A DNA stretch of 7,398 nt from Anaerolineales bacterium (lineage in GTDB: Bacteria > Chloroflexota > Anaerolineae > Anaerolineales > DRMV01): the NCBI GenBank assembly GCA_026991215.1, contig JALXBY010000014.1:1564-8961 (forward strand), in the 5' to 3' direction. How positions within the stretch are numbered: position 1 is the first letter of the stretch; every line of letters starts with the position of its first letter. Below are positions 1 through 5,620 of the stretch, piece after piece. Under the pieces are notes generated by a model. The model searched no databases and was not told where the DNA came from. It saw only the letters and a list, made by a program, of their open reading frames with translations. Position numbers and translations under genes: made by a program.

Positions 1-1354
1 GGGTCAGAGCCGGGCCCTGGGTTGCCCAGAACCACATGGCCGGGTCGTTGACCAGGACGGGGCAATCGGTCCGGTCCAGGCGCGCGGCCAGCCGCGCGTA
101 GGTCTGCCAGCTTTGGTTCCAGCGGGCCAGCCGACTCTGGGCCAGAAGCAACGCGGCCACCGCGCCCCCGGCCAGCATCAAGGCCTTCAGCCCGTGAACG
201 AACCCAGGGGACCAGCCCCGCGCCCTGCGGCCCCAGGCCAGCAGGTCCTCCAGGCCCGCCGCGGCCAGGGCCCAGGCCAGGGGTTGCAACCCGGCCAGGG
301 CGTGGAAGAAGGCCCCGCGCGGCCCCGCGAAGGGGAAGACCAGGGTCATCAACCCAAAGAGCAGGGCCTCCAAGGTCAGGCCCAGCCGCACCCAGGGGTG
401 ATGGCGGTAACGCCATCCGGCCCACAGCAGGCCCGGGAGCCACACCCCCGCGCTTTGCACCGCGAGCGCGGTGCGCAGGTTCATGACCAAAGCCCGGAAG
501 CGGGGCCAGAGCCAGGCCTCCGGGCCCGCGGCCAGCCAGCGGGCCGGGGTGAGGACCTGGGGCGGGTAGAGGAACAGGTCCGCGTAACGGGTCAGCCACA
601 GGGCGCGGCTCAGCCCCGGCGGGAACACCGCGCCAAAGGCCTGCAGGTTGCGGACCCACCAGGGAGCCATGACCAGCAGGTAGCCCAGGCTCAGGGCCAG
701 CACGCTGCGCCATCCCCCGCGGCGTGCCCACAGCAAGGCCGGCCCTAACCACAAGAAGCCTTCGGCCCGGGCCAGGTGAACCAGCCCCACCAGGCCGCCG
801 ACCAGCAGCGCCGGCAGGGGGCCTGCACCGCGGCTCAGGAGCAGGACGTACAGGCTCCCCAACACCATCAAGGGCGCGAAGGCATCTACCGCGGGCATGT
901 AGGGGAGGAAGAAGGCCGCGGTCAGGGGCATGAAGGCCGGCCACAGCGCGGGGCTTTCCGGCCGCAGGCGGCGGTAAAGGCGCCAGGTCAGGTAAGGCAG
1001 GGCCAACGCCAGGAGGAAGAAAGGCCGTTGCAACCGGGCATAGACCTGGGGGCCGGGGGCGTCCGTTTTCCCCCAGGCCCCCAGCCCCGCGAGCAACGCG
1101 CTCAGGGGCATCCAGTAGTCGAACGCGGGGTGCGGCAGGTCTTCAGGTTCCCCCAAATACACCCAAAGGAAAGGAACCCGCAGGCCCCGCCCGCCGGCCC
1201 ACCAGCGGGCCACCGAAGCGTAATAGGCCTCGTCCGTATAGCCCGGCCCCTGCTGCCGCGACCGGACCCAGGTCAGCATCCCGGCCCAGAGCAGGGTGGC
1301 GAGGAACAGGCCCCCCCATACCCGTAGCCAGGGCGCGGCGGCCTTGCGGTTCAT
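1..1354 (-). CDS. GT39/ArnT-like integral membrane glycosyltransferase, C-terminus cut off by the window edge
   Basis: The reading frame is open from the ATG at 1354 to base 2, giving 451 residues with no stop, so the C-terminus lies outside the window. The protein is hydrophobic. After a first membrane segment (about residues 11-30) comes the motif YTDEAYYASVARWW (39-52); an acidic DE pair in the first outer loop is the expected catalytic site of GT-C enzymes of the PMT/ArnT type, which transfer sugars from polyprenyl-phosphate donors on the outer face of the membrane. A second conserved stretch, HPAFDYWMPLSALL, lies at about 75-88, and LARAEGFLWL at about 194-203. The last visible residues (VNDPAMWFW) resemble the soluble domain that follows the membrane part. 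The start is supported by the ATGA overlap with the aminotransferase stop, which implies translational coupling. Donor and acceptor cannot be told. The family resemblance is to proteins I recall from Chloroflexota; the fold call is firm, the specificity is not. Confidence 0.88.
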   Translation of the reverse strand, partial: MNRKAAAPWLRVWGGLFLATLLWAGMLTWVRSRQQGPGYTDEAYYASVARWWAGGRGLRVPFLWVYLGEPEDLPHPAFDYWMPLSALLAGLGAWGKTDAPGPQVYARLQRPFFLLALALPYLTWRLYRRLRPESPALWPAFMPLTAAFFLPYMPAVDAFAPLMVLGSLYVLLLSRGAGPLPALLVGGLVGLVHLARAEGFLWLGPALLWARRGGWRSVLALSLGYLLVMAPWWVRNLQAFGAVFPPGLSRALWLTRYADLFLYPPQVLTPARWLAAGPEAWLWPRFRALVMNLRTALAVQSAGVWLPGLLWAGWRYRHHPWVRLGLTLEALLFGLMTLVFPFAGPRGAFFHALAGLQPLAWALAAAGLEDLLAWGRRARGWSPGFVHGLKALMLAGGAVAALLLAQSRLARWNQSWQTYARLAARLDRTDCPVLVNDPAMWFWATQGPALT

Positions 1355-2661
1355 GGGCCTTCTCGCGCGGCCTGGCCCGCCTGCGCCGCGGCCCCGGCCT
1401 TTTCGTACAGGTCCCGCACGGTTTCGGCCAGCCGACGCAGGCCTTCCTGCACCACGTCCTCCGGCCCGGCCACGTTGATGCGGATGCACTCGTGACGGTG
1501 CGGCCAGGGGTCTTCCAGGCCGGGGAAGAAGTATTCGCCGGGCACGACCAGCACCCCGCGGGCCTTCAACCGGCGGTACAGTTCCTGGGAGGAAACGGGC
1601 AGCCCAGGGAACCAGACCCACAGGAAGAAGGTGCCTTCGGGCTGATGGACCCGGTAAGGCACGTCCTTGAGGTAGGTGGCCAGCCACGTCAGGGTCTGGT
1701 CCCGCTTGGCCTGGTAGAAGGGGCGCACGTGCCTGGGACCCAGGTCCAGGATTTCGCCGGTGCGCACCATTTCCCAGACCAGGCCCGCGCCCAGGTTGCC
1801 CGGCGCGAGGGAAAGCACCGCGTTCATCGCGGCCAGGCCGCGGGCCAGGGGTTCTGCCGCGATGAGGATGCCCATGCGCACCCCCGGCAGGCCCAGTTTG
1901 GAGAGGCTGAAACTGAGCACCACGTGTTCGTCCCAAAGCGGCGGGGCCTCGACGAACTGAATGTAAGGGAAGGGCGCGGCGTAGGCCCCATCCGCAATCA
2001 GCCACAGCCCCCGCTCGCGCGTCCAGCGGACCAGGGTTTCCATTTCCGCCTGGGTGAGCACGTTGCCCGAAGGGTTGGTGGGCCGGGAAAGGCACACCGC
2101 GGCCAGGTCGCGCGTGTCCTGGGGCAGGTCCGCGAGGTTGACCCGGTACTTGAAGAAGGGCGCGGTCTGCAGTTCGATTTCCGGCTTGAGGCTGCGGAAC
2201 AGGGGTTCCTGGCTCCAGCCCAGGTCCGCGTAGCCCACGTATTCCGGGGCCAGGGGGAAGAGGATGCGGCGGACCGAGCCATCGGGCATGGGGCCGGCCA
2301 GCATGTTGAAGAGCAGGGCAAAGGCCTGCTGGCTGCCGTTGGTCAGCACGATGTTCTCCGGGCCAATGGGCCAGCCGTACTGGGACCGGAACAGCCGGGC
2401 CAGGTCCGCGCGGAATTCCCCCAACCCCTGGGGTTCCGCGTAATCCGTGACCACCCGCAGGAAGCGGGGGGTATCTTCGGCCAGTTCGCGCAAGGCCTGG
2501 CGGAAGCGGGCCACCAGCGCGGGGATTTTCGCCGGATTGCCGCCGCCCAGCATGTAGACCGGGCCGGGCTGACGCAGGGCCTGCCCCAGGTCTTCCATCA
2601 GTTGCAGGATGCCCGATTCCCTGGCCAGTTTCTCGCCAAACAGGGAAAACCTGACGTCCAT
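1351..2661 (-). CDS. avtA: Valine-pyruvate aminotransferase (AvtA), fold type I PLP enzyme
   Basis: This enzyme would catalyse the reversible transfer of the amino group between L-valine and pyruvate, giving 2-oxoisovalerate and L-alanine (EC 2.6.1.66), in the cytoplasm. The 436 residues match E. coli AvtA, as I remember it, along their whole length: FSLFGEKLARESGI near the N-terminus, MLGGGNPAKIP (37-47), LTNGSQQAF (106-114), LFPLAPEYVGYAD (134-146), SRPTNPSGNV (192-201), the Asp of the pyridine-nitrogen contact (D224), the PLP lysine K255 in SLSKLGLPG, KARGVLVVPG (366-375) and the carboxylate-binding arginine in CIRIN (R394). It is somewhat longer than the E. coli enzyme because of an Ala/Gly-rich tail of about 15 residues. 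The start is fixed by AGGAGGA six bases upstream. It sits 39 bases after the carbamoyltransferase and overlaps the glycosyltransferase start, so it is the middle gene of an operon. The family call is firm; the physiological amino donor may differ from valine. Confidence 0.93.
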   Translation of the reverse strand: MDVRFSLFGEKLARESGILQLMEDLGQALRQPGPVYMLGGGNPAKIPALVARFRQALRELAEDTPRFLRVVTDYAEPQGLGEFRADLARLFRSQYGWPIGPENIVLTNGSQQAFALLFNMLAGPMPDGSVRRILFPLAPEYVGYADLGWSQEPLFRSLKPEIELQTAPFFKYRVNLADLPQDTRDLAAVCLSRPTNPSGNVLTQAEMETLVRWTRERGLWLIADGAYAAPFPYIQFVEAPPLWDEHVVLSFSLSKLGLPGVRMGILIAAEPLARGLAAMNAVLSLAPGNLGAGLVWEMVRTGEILDLGPRHVRPFYQAKRDQTLTWLATYLKDVPYRVHQPEGTFFLWVWFPGLPVSSQELYRRLKARGVLVVPGEYFFPGLEDPWPHRHECIRINVAGPEDVVQEGLRRLAETVRDLYEKAGAAAQAGQAAREGP

Positions 2662-2667
2662 GCCCCG

Positions 2668-2674
2668 TCCTCCT
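2668..2674 (-). promoter_or_regulatory. Ribosome binding site of avtA
   Basis: On the minus strand this reads AGGAGGA, six bases before the ATG at 2661. It fixes that start. The 39-base gap to the preceding stop codon (2703 to 2701, TAG) holds this site and nothing else visible, in keeping with co-transcription. Confidence 0.85.
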
Positions 2675-2700
2675 GTGCCACTACCCGTGGGCTGCCGGGC

Positions 2701-3681
2701 CTACGCCATGGTCAGGGCCAGGACCGCCTTCTGCACGTGCAGCCGGTTCTCGGCCTGGTCGTAGACCACGGACTGGGGGCCATCCAGCACCTCGCTGGCG
2801 ACCTCGATGTCCCGGTCGGCGGGCAGGGGGTGCATGTAAATCGCATCTTCTTTGGCCAGGGCCATGCGTTCCGGCGTGACCATCCAGTCCTTGTACTGGT
2901 CCTGGAGCCGCTTGCCCTCTTCGGGGTCCGTGGTGGTCAGCAGCGGCCCCCAGGACTTGGCGTAGATGATGTCCGCGTCCTTGAAGGCCTCGTCCATGTC
3001 GTGGACGATGTCGAAGCCTACCCGGTGCTTGCGGGCCAGGCTCTTGGCCTCGTCCACGATTTCGGGCATCAGGGGGAACTCCGGCGGGTAGGCCAGGACG
3101 ATGTCCAGACCGAAGCGGGGCATCTGCAGAATCAGGGATTGGGGCACGGAGATGGGCTTGAGGTAGGACGCGGCGTAGGCCCAGGAGACCACCAGCCGCT
3201 TGCCCCGCAGGTCCCGGCCCTTCTTCTCCATGATGGTCATCAGGTCCGCGAGAATCTGGAAGGGGTGGTAGATGTCGCACTGCATGTTGTACACCGGCAC
3301 CCGGCTATGGCGGGCCACTTCGGTGATGTACTTGTTGCCGATGCCCCAATCCACGTTGCGGATGGCGATGCCGTCGAAGTAGCGACCCAGGATTTCGCCG
3401 ATTTCCTTGGCCGTATCGCCGTGGTGGATTTGGGTGGTGCGGCTTTCGATGAAGGCCGCGTGGCCGCCCAACTGGGCCATGCCCGCCTCAAAAGAGGACC
3501 GGGTCCGGGTGCTGGAGTAGAAGAAGAGCATGGCCAGGACCTTGTCCCGCAGGTACGGGTGGGGGATGCCCAGGGCGCGCTTGCGTTTGAGGTCCCAGGC
3601 CACGTCCAGCACGGTTTCGATTTCCTCCTTGGAGAAGTCCAGGTCGCTGATGAAGTCCCGCCCGCGCAGATGGGTCTGCAT
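2701..3681 (-). CDS. Knotted carbamoyltransferase, YgeW/N-acylornithine-type, acceptor unknown
   Basis: The 326 residues form an aspartate/ornithine carbamoyltransferase-superfamily enzyme, which moves the carbamoyl group of carbamoyl phosphate to an amine. The phosphate loop STRTRSSFE is at 57-65 and HPFQILADL at 139-147. The segment SWAYAASYLKPISVPQSL (166-183) matches the proline-rich loop that is threaded to make the deep knot in N-acetyl/N-succinylornithine carbamoyltransferases and YgeW. NMQCDIYHPFQ, IHHGDT (85-90) and KDWMVTPE also resemble YgeW as I remember it. Ordinary ornithine enzymes have HCLP near the C-terminus; this one has HPLPAD (284-289), the form seen in aspartate carbamoyltransferase (HPLPR), but with Ala-Asp where that enzyme has Arg-Val. 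The start has AGGAGGAGG six bases upstream and a TATAAT box. It leads an operon with avtA and a glycosyltransferase. No other arginine or pyrimidine gene is visible, so naming it argF or pyrB would be unsafe. The family is certain, the substrate open. Confidence 0.9.
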   Translation of the reverse strand: MQTHLRGRDFISDLDFSKEEIETVLDVAWDLKRKRALGIPHPYLRDKVLAMLFFYSSTRTRSSFEAGMAQLGGHAAFIESRTTQIHHGDTAKEIGEILGRYFDGIAIRNVDWGIGNKYITEVARHSRVPVYNMQCDIYHPFQILADLMTIMEKKGRDLRGKRLVVSWAYAASYLKPISVPQSLILQMPRFGLDIVLAYPPEFPLMPEIVDEAKSLARKHRVGFDIVHDMDEAFKDADIIYAKSWGPLLTTTDPEEGKRLQDQYKDWMVTPERMALAKEDAIYMHPLPADRDIEVASEVLDGPQSVVYDQAENRLHVQKAVLALTMA

Positions 3682-3687
3682 GGCTTG

Positions 3688-3696
3688 CCTCCTCCT
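3688..3696 (-). promoter_or_regulatory. Ribosome binding site of the carbamoyltransferase
   Basis: The minus strand reads AGGAGGAGG, six bases upstream of the ATG at 3681. The doubled Shine-Dalgarno core is strong and settles the start codon. Confidence 0.85.
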
Positions 3697-3711
3697 GAAG
3701 GGGTTGGGGGG

Positions 3712-3717
3712 ATTATA
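3712..3717 (-). promoter_or_regulatory. Candidate sigma-70-type -10 box for the minus-strand operon
   Basis: The minus strand reads a perfect TATAAT here, in an otherwise very GC-rich stretch, about 30 bases upstream of the carbamoyltransferase start. Transcription would begin near 3705 and leave a leader of roughly 24 bases. No good -35 hexamer is present at 17-18 bases spacing (the best is TTCCGC at 3741-3736), so a protein activator or tolerance of a weak -35 would be needed. This is a sequence match only. Confidence 0.5.
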
Positions 3718-3756
3718 CGACGCTTCCCGTGGGCCGCGGAACCGGGAGCCGCCCTG

Positions 3757-3765
3757 TGGTATACT
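3757..3765 (+). promoter_or_regulatory. Candidate extended -10 promoter for the iron-sulfur/SPFH genes
   Basis: TGGTATACT is an extended -10 element (TG, one base, TATACT), which can compensate for the missing -35 hexamer. Transcription would start near 3772, about 105 bases before the ATG at 3877. It lies some 40 bases from the opposing -10 of the carbamoyltransferase operon, so the two promoters are back to back and could share a regulator. Confidence 0.5.
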
Positions 3766-3780
3766 TGATTTACCCTTTTA

Positions 3781-3798
3781 TTTCGGTGTTTGCCGAAA
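3781..3798 (+). promoter_or_regulatory. Small hairpin in the leader of the iron-sulfur gene
   Basis: TTTCGG and CCGAAA form a 6-bp perfect stem with a six-base loop, ten to twenty-five bases after the predicted transcription start. Part of the right arm (AAACC, 3796-3800) can instead pair with GGTTT at 3811-3815, and CGGTGCC (3802-3808) can pair with GGCACCG (3853-3859) just before the ribosome binding site. This could be a control structure or a chance product of GC-rich sequence. It does not match a riboswitch class I recognise. Confidence 0.3.
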
Positions 3799-3864
3799 CC
3801 ACGGTGCCGCGGTTTGGGTGGCGGGAAAGCCCAGGCGTTCCAGGCCGCTGTGGGCACCGCCGCC

Positions 3865-3871
3865 AGGAGGT
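3865..3871 (+). promoter_or_regulatory. Ribosome binding site that sets the start of the iron-sulfur gene
   Basis: AGGAGGT lies five bases before the ATG at 3877. An in-frame ATG exists 29 codons upstream (3790), but it has no such site, and the extra residues do not resemble a ferredoxin N-terminus. The start at 3877 gives the expected MVRIRIDGQEV opening of a 2Fe-2S domain. Confidence 0.85.
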
Positions 3872-3876
3872 GCGCG

Positions 3877-4602
3877 ATGGTGCGTATCCGTATCGATGGC
3901 CAGGAAGTATCGGTGCCGGCGGGCACCCGGCTTTTGGATGCCATCCGCCAAACCGGTGGGGACGTGCCCACGGTATGCTATCACCCCCACCTGACGGCCA
4001 ACGCGCTGTGCCGGTTGTGTTTGGTGGAAGTGGAAGGGTGGTCCCGCCTGGCCCCCGCGTGCGTGACCCAGGCCCAGGAAGGGATGGTGGTCCACACCGC
4101 AAGCCCCCGTGTCGAGCGGGTGCGACGGACCCTTTTGACGATGCTGGCCGACGCCGTGGACCTGCACGAAGCCGCGGACCTGCAGCCCTGGCTGCAGCGT
4201 TACGGTATCGCCGAAACCAGGGAGGAACATGCAGGGGCCCGCCGCTTCCCCCTCATCGACGACAACCCCATGTACGTGCGGGACTACAACAAGTGCGTCC
4301 TGTGCTGGAAGTGCGTGCAAATCTGCGCCACGGACGCCCAGTACACCTTTGCCATCACCCTGGCAGGCCGGGGGTTCGACACCCGCATCGCGACCTTCTA
4401 CGAGGTGCCCCTGCCGGGAAGCCCGTGCGTGTTCTGCGGCCAGTGTGTATCCGTCTGCCCCACGGGCGCGCTCAAAAGCCGTCGCGAGTACCTGCTGGAA
4501 CAGGGCTACACGCCGGAGGACTTCGTCCACTTCGCGGCATGGGACGCGGCCGCGGTGCACCCCACGGCCACCGCGTTCCGGCCGGGCGAGAGGCGGAAGT
4601 GA
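3877..4602 (+). CDS. HoxU/NuoG-N-terminus-like 2Fe-2S and 2x[4Fe-4S] electron-transfer protein lacking the His-Cys3 site
   Basis: The 241-residue protein has the layout of the small iron-sulfur subunit of diaphorases and of the N-terminal part of NuoG and formate dehydrogenase alpha chains. A plant-type 2Fe-2S domain comes first (C34, C45, C48, C62; CRLCLVEV at 45-52). A C-terminal pair of 4Fe-4S motifs follows: CVLCWKCVQIC (140-150) and CVFCGQCVSVC (184-194), the latter leading into PTGALKS. Between them family members normally carry H-x3-C-x2-C-x5-C; here residues 88-110 (LTMLADAVDLHEAADL and on) contain no cysteine and are about six residues short, so that cluster cannot form. No molybdopterin domain follows. 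It probably passes electrons between a flavin or NAD(P)H module and another enzyme, but neither is in the window. It precedes the SPFH gene by 63 bases on the same strand. Fold and clusters are firm; the partner is unknown. Confidence 0.88.
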   Translation: MVRIRIDGQEVSVPAGTRLLDAIRQTGGDVPTVCYHPHLTANALCRLCLVEVEGWSRLAPACVTQAQEGMVVHTASPRVERVRRTLLTMLADAVDLHEAADLQPWLQRYGIAETREEHAGARRFPLIDDNPMYVRDYNKCVLCWKCVQICATDAQYTFAITLAGRGFDTRIATFYEVPLPGSPCVFCGQCVSVCPTGALKSRREYLLEQGYTPEDFVHFAAWDAAAVHPTATAFRPGERRK

Positions 4603-4665
4603 GCAGGCCGCAGGGGGCAGTGAGCGGTCCGCGCTTCCCCACACCCCTGAAGAGGAGGTGGTTGC
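4603..4665 (+). other. 63-base spacer between the iron-sulfur and SPFH genes
   Basis: The spacer ends in a strong ribosome binding site, AGGAGGT at 4653-4659, six bases before the ATG at 4666. The rest contains a GCAGG/GGCAGTGAGC-type tract (about 4603-4625) that resembles intergenic short repeats I recall from Anaerolineae genomes; one copy here cannot prove that. No terminator or -10 box is visible, so read-through from the upstream gene is likely. Confidence 0.5.
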
Positions 4666-5568
4666 ATGAGCGGTGTCGTCTTCCTGTGTTTTGTCGTCGG
4701 CGGTGCGCTATTCCTTGTGTGGCTGCTTTCCCAGTCCATCCGCATCGTGCCCGAATGGAAGCGCATCGTGGTTTTGCGGCTGGGCCGGGTTGTGGGCGTG
4801 TACGGTCCGGGCATCGTGTTCCTCATCCCCATCATCGACCGGGGCATTGAGGTGGACCTGCGAGAGCGGGTGCGGGAGATACCCCATCAGACCTGCATCA
4901 CCAAGGACAACGCCTCGATTTCCGTGGACTTCATCTGGTACTTCAAGGTGCTGGACCCGCTGCAGAGTGTGACCTCGGTGGAAAACTTCGAGTCCGCGGC
5001 CCAGGGCATGGCCACGACCACGCTGCGGGCGGTCATCGGCAGCATGCTCCTGGACGAAGTGCTCTCCCAGCGGGAGAAAATCAACGAGCACCTGCGGGTG
5101 CGGCTGGACGAGGTCACCGAACGCTGGGGCGTCAAGGTCACCAATGTGGAAATTCGGGAAATCGTGCCCCCGCGTGAGATTCAGGAGGCCATGAACCGGC
5201 AGATGTCCGCGGAGCGCAACCGCCGGGCCCTGGTGACCGAGTCCCTGGGGAAGAAAGAGGCAGCCATCAACGTGGCCGAGGGCGAAAAGCAGGCGGCCAT
5301 CCTGCGGGCCGAAGGCGAGAAACAGGCCACCATCCTGCGGGCCCAGGGTCAGCGGGAGGCGGCCATCCTCCAGGCCCAGGGCTTCATGGAGGCCCTCAAG
5401 CTCATCAATCAGGTGGCTCCGGACCTGGACCCGCGTGCATTGACCTTGCAGTACTTTGAGATGTTGAAGGCCGTTGGCACTGCGCCTTCCACCAAGTTCG
5501 TGGTGCCCATGGAATTCACCGACTTCATGCGGCAGTTCCTGCAACAGGTCGGGCGGGCCAAGGAGTAA
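4666..5568 (+). CDS. Stomatin-like SPFH/Band 7 membrane protein
   Basis: The 300-residue protein is a stomatin/QmcA-type SPFH protein: such proteins sit in the membrane by an N-terminal segment, form large rings, and organise membrane domains or control membrane proteases. Residues 3-22 are one hydrophobic segment; RIVPEWKRIVVLRLGR (26-41) and GPGIVFLIPIID (47-58) are family signatures. The SPFH domain runs to about 175, including VTNVEIREIVPPREIQEAM (158-176). A coiled coil then follows, with three consecutive 11-residue repeats (204-236), and a tail LTLQYFEMLKAVG (259-271) also usual in the family. The start is set by AGGAGGT. The usual partner gene nfeD is absent downstream, where a terminator follows at once, and the protein has no protease domain. 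The plausible operon partner is the iron-sulfur protein upstream. The family is certain; the client is unknown. Confidence 0.94.
   Translation: MSGVVFLCFVVGGALFLVWLLSQSIRIVPEWKRIVVLRLGRVVGVYGPGIVFLIPIIDRGIEVDLRERVREIPHQTCITKDNASISVDFIWYFKVLDPLQSVTSVENFESAAQGMATTTLRAVIGSMLLDEVLSQREKINEHLRVRLDEVTERWGVKVTNVEIREIVPPREIQEAMNRQMSAERNRRALVTESLGKKEAAINVAEGEKQAAILRAEGEKQATILRAQGQREAAILQAQGFMEALKLINQVAPDLDPRALTLQYFEMLKAVGTAPSTKFVVPMEFTDFMRQFLQQVGRAKE
5275..5373 (+). repeat. Three tandem 33-base units encoding 11-residue coiled-coil repeats in the SPFH protein
   Basis: The units at 5275-5307, 5308-5340 and 5341-5373 encode AEGEKQAAILR, AEGEKQATILR and AQGQREAAILQ. The first two differ by one residue. 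An eleven-residue period fits a hendecad coiled coil. A fainter related stretch (KKEAAINV) precedes them. Silent differences between units show the array is not a very recent duplication. Confidence 0.85.
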
Positions 5569-5588
5569 CCCCGAGGGAAGACGGACAC

Positions 5589-5617
5589 AAGGGGCGACCC
5601 GCGGTGGGTCGCCCCTT
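5589..5617. terminator. Hairpin terminator shared by convergent genes
   Basis: AAGGGGCGACCC (5589-5600) pairs perfectly with GGGTCGCCCCTT (5606-5617) around a five-base loop, a 12-bp stem rich in G-C. On the plus strand CTTTC follows, giving a short T-rich end 20 bases after the SPFH stop. On the minus strand the hairpin begins three bases after the stop codon of the cysteine-rich protein gene (5621). It is the only structure between the two convergent genes and probably serves both, better on the plus strand. Confidence 0.85.
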
Positions 5618-5620
5618 CTT

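Noticed and set aside
113..1327. Plus-strand open frames over the first 1.3 kb
   Set aside because: They are Pro/Gln/Gly/Arg-rich shadows of the glycosyltransferase, whose frame is open over the whole stretch and has family motifs.
2701..3681. Naming the carbamoyltransferase argF or pyrB
   Set aside because: The knot loop and NMQCD motif exclude ordinary argF, and the Arg after HPLP of pyrB is missing; no pathway neighbours support either.
1492..3768. A 758-codon open frame on the plus strand, antisense to avtA and the carbamoyltransferase
   Set aside because: Its product is a low-complexity mix rich in Gly, Gln, Val, Arg and His with no motif, while the opposite strand encodes two textbook enzymes with ribosome binding sites. 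Long antisense frames are expected in GC-rich DNA.
3790..3876. N-terminal extension of the iron-sulfur protein from the ATG at 3790
   Set aside because: It lacks a ribosome binding site, overlaps the leader hairpin, and the 2Fe-2S domain begins naturally at 3877 after AGGAGGT.
3778..4644. 288-codon minus-strand frame over the iron-sulfur gene
   Set aside because: No motif, no ribosome binding site, and the plus strand carries twelve correctly spaced cluster cysteines.
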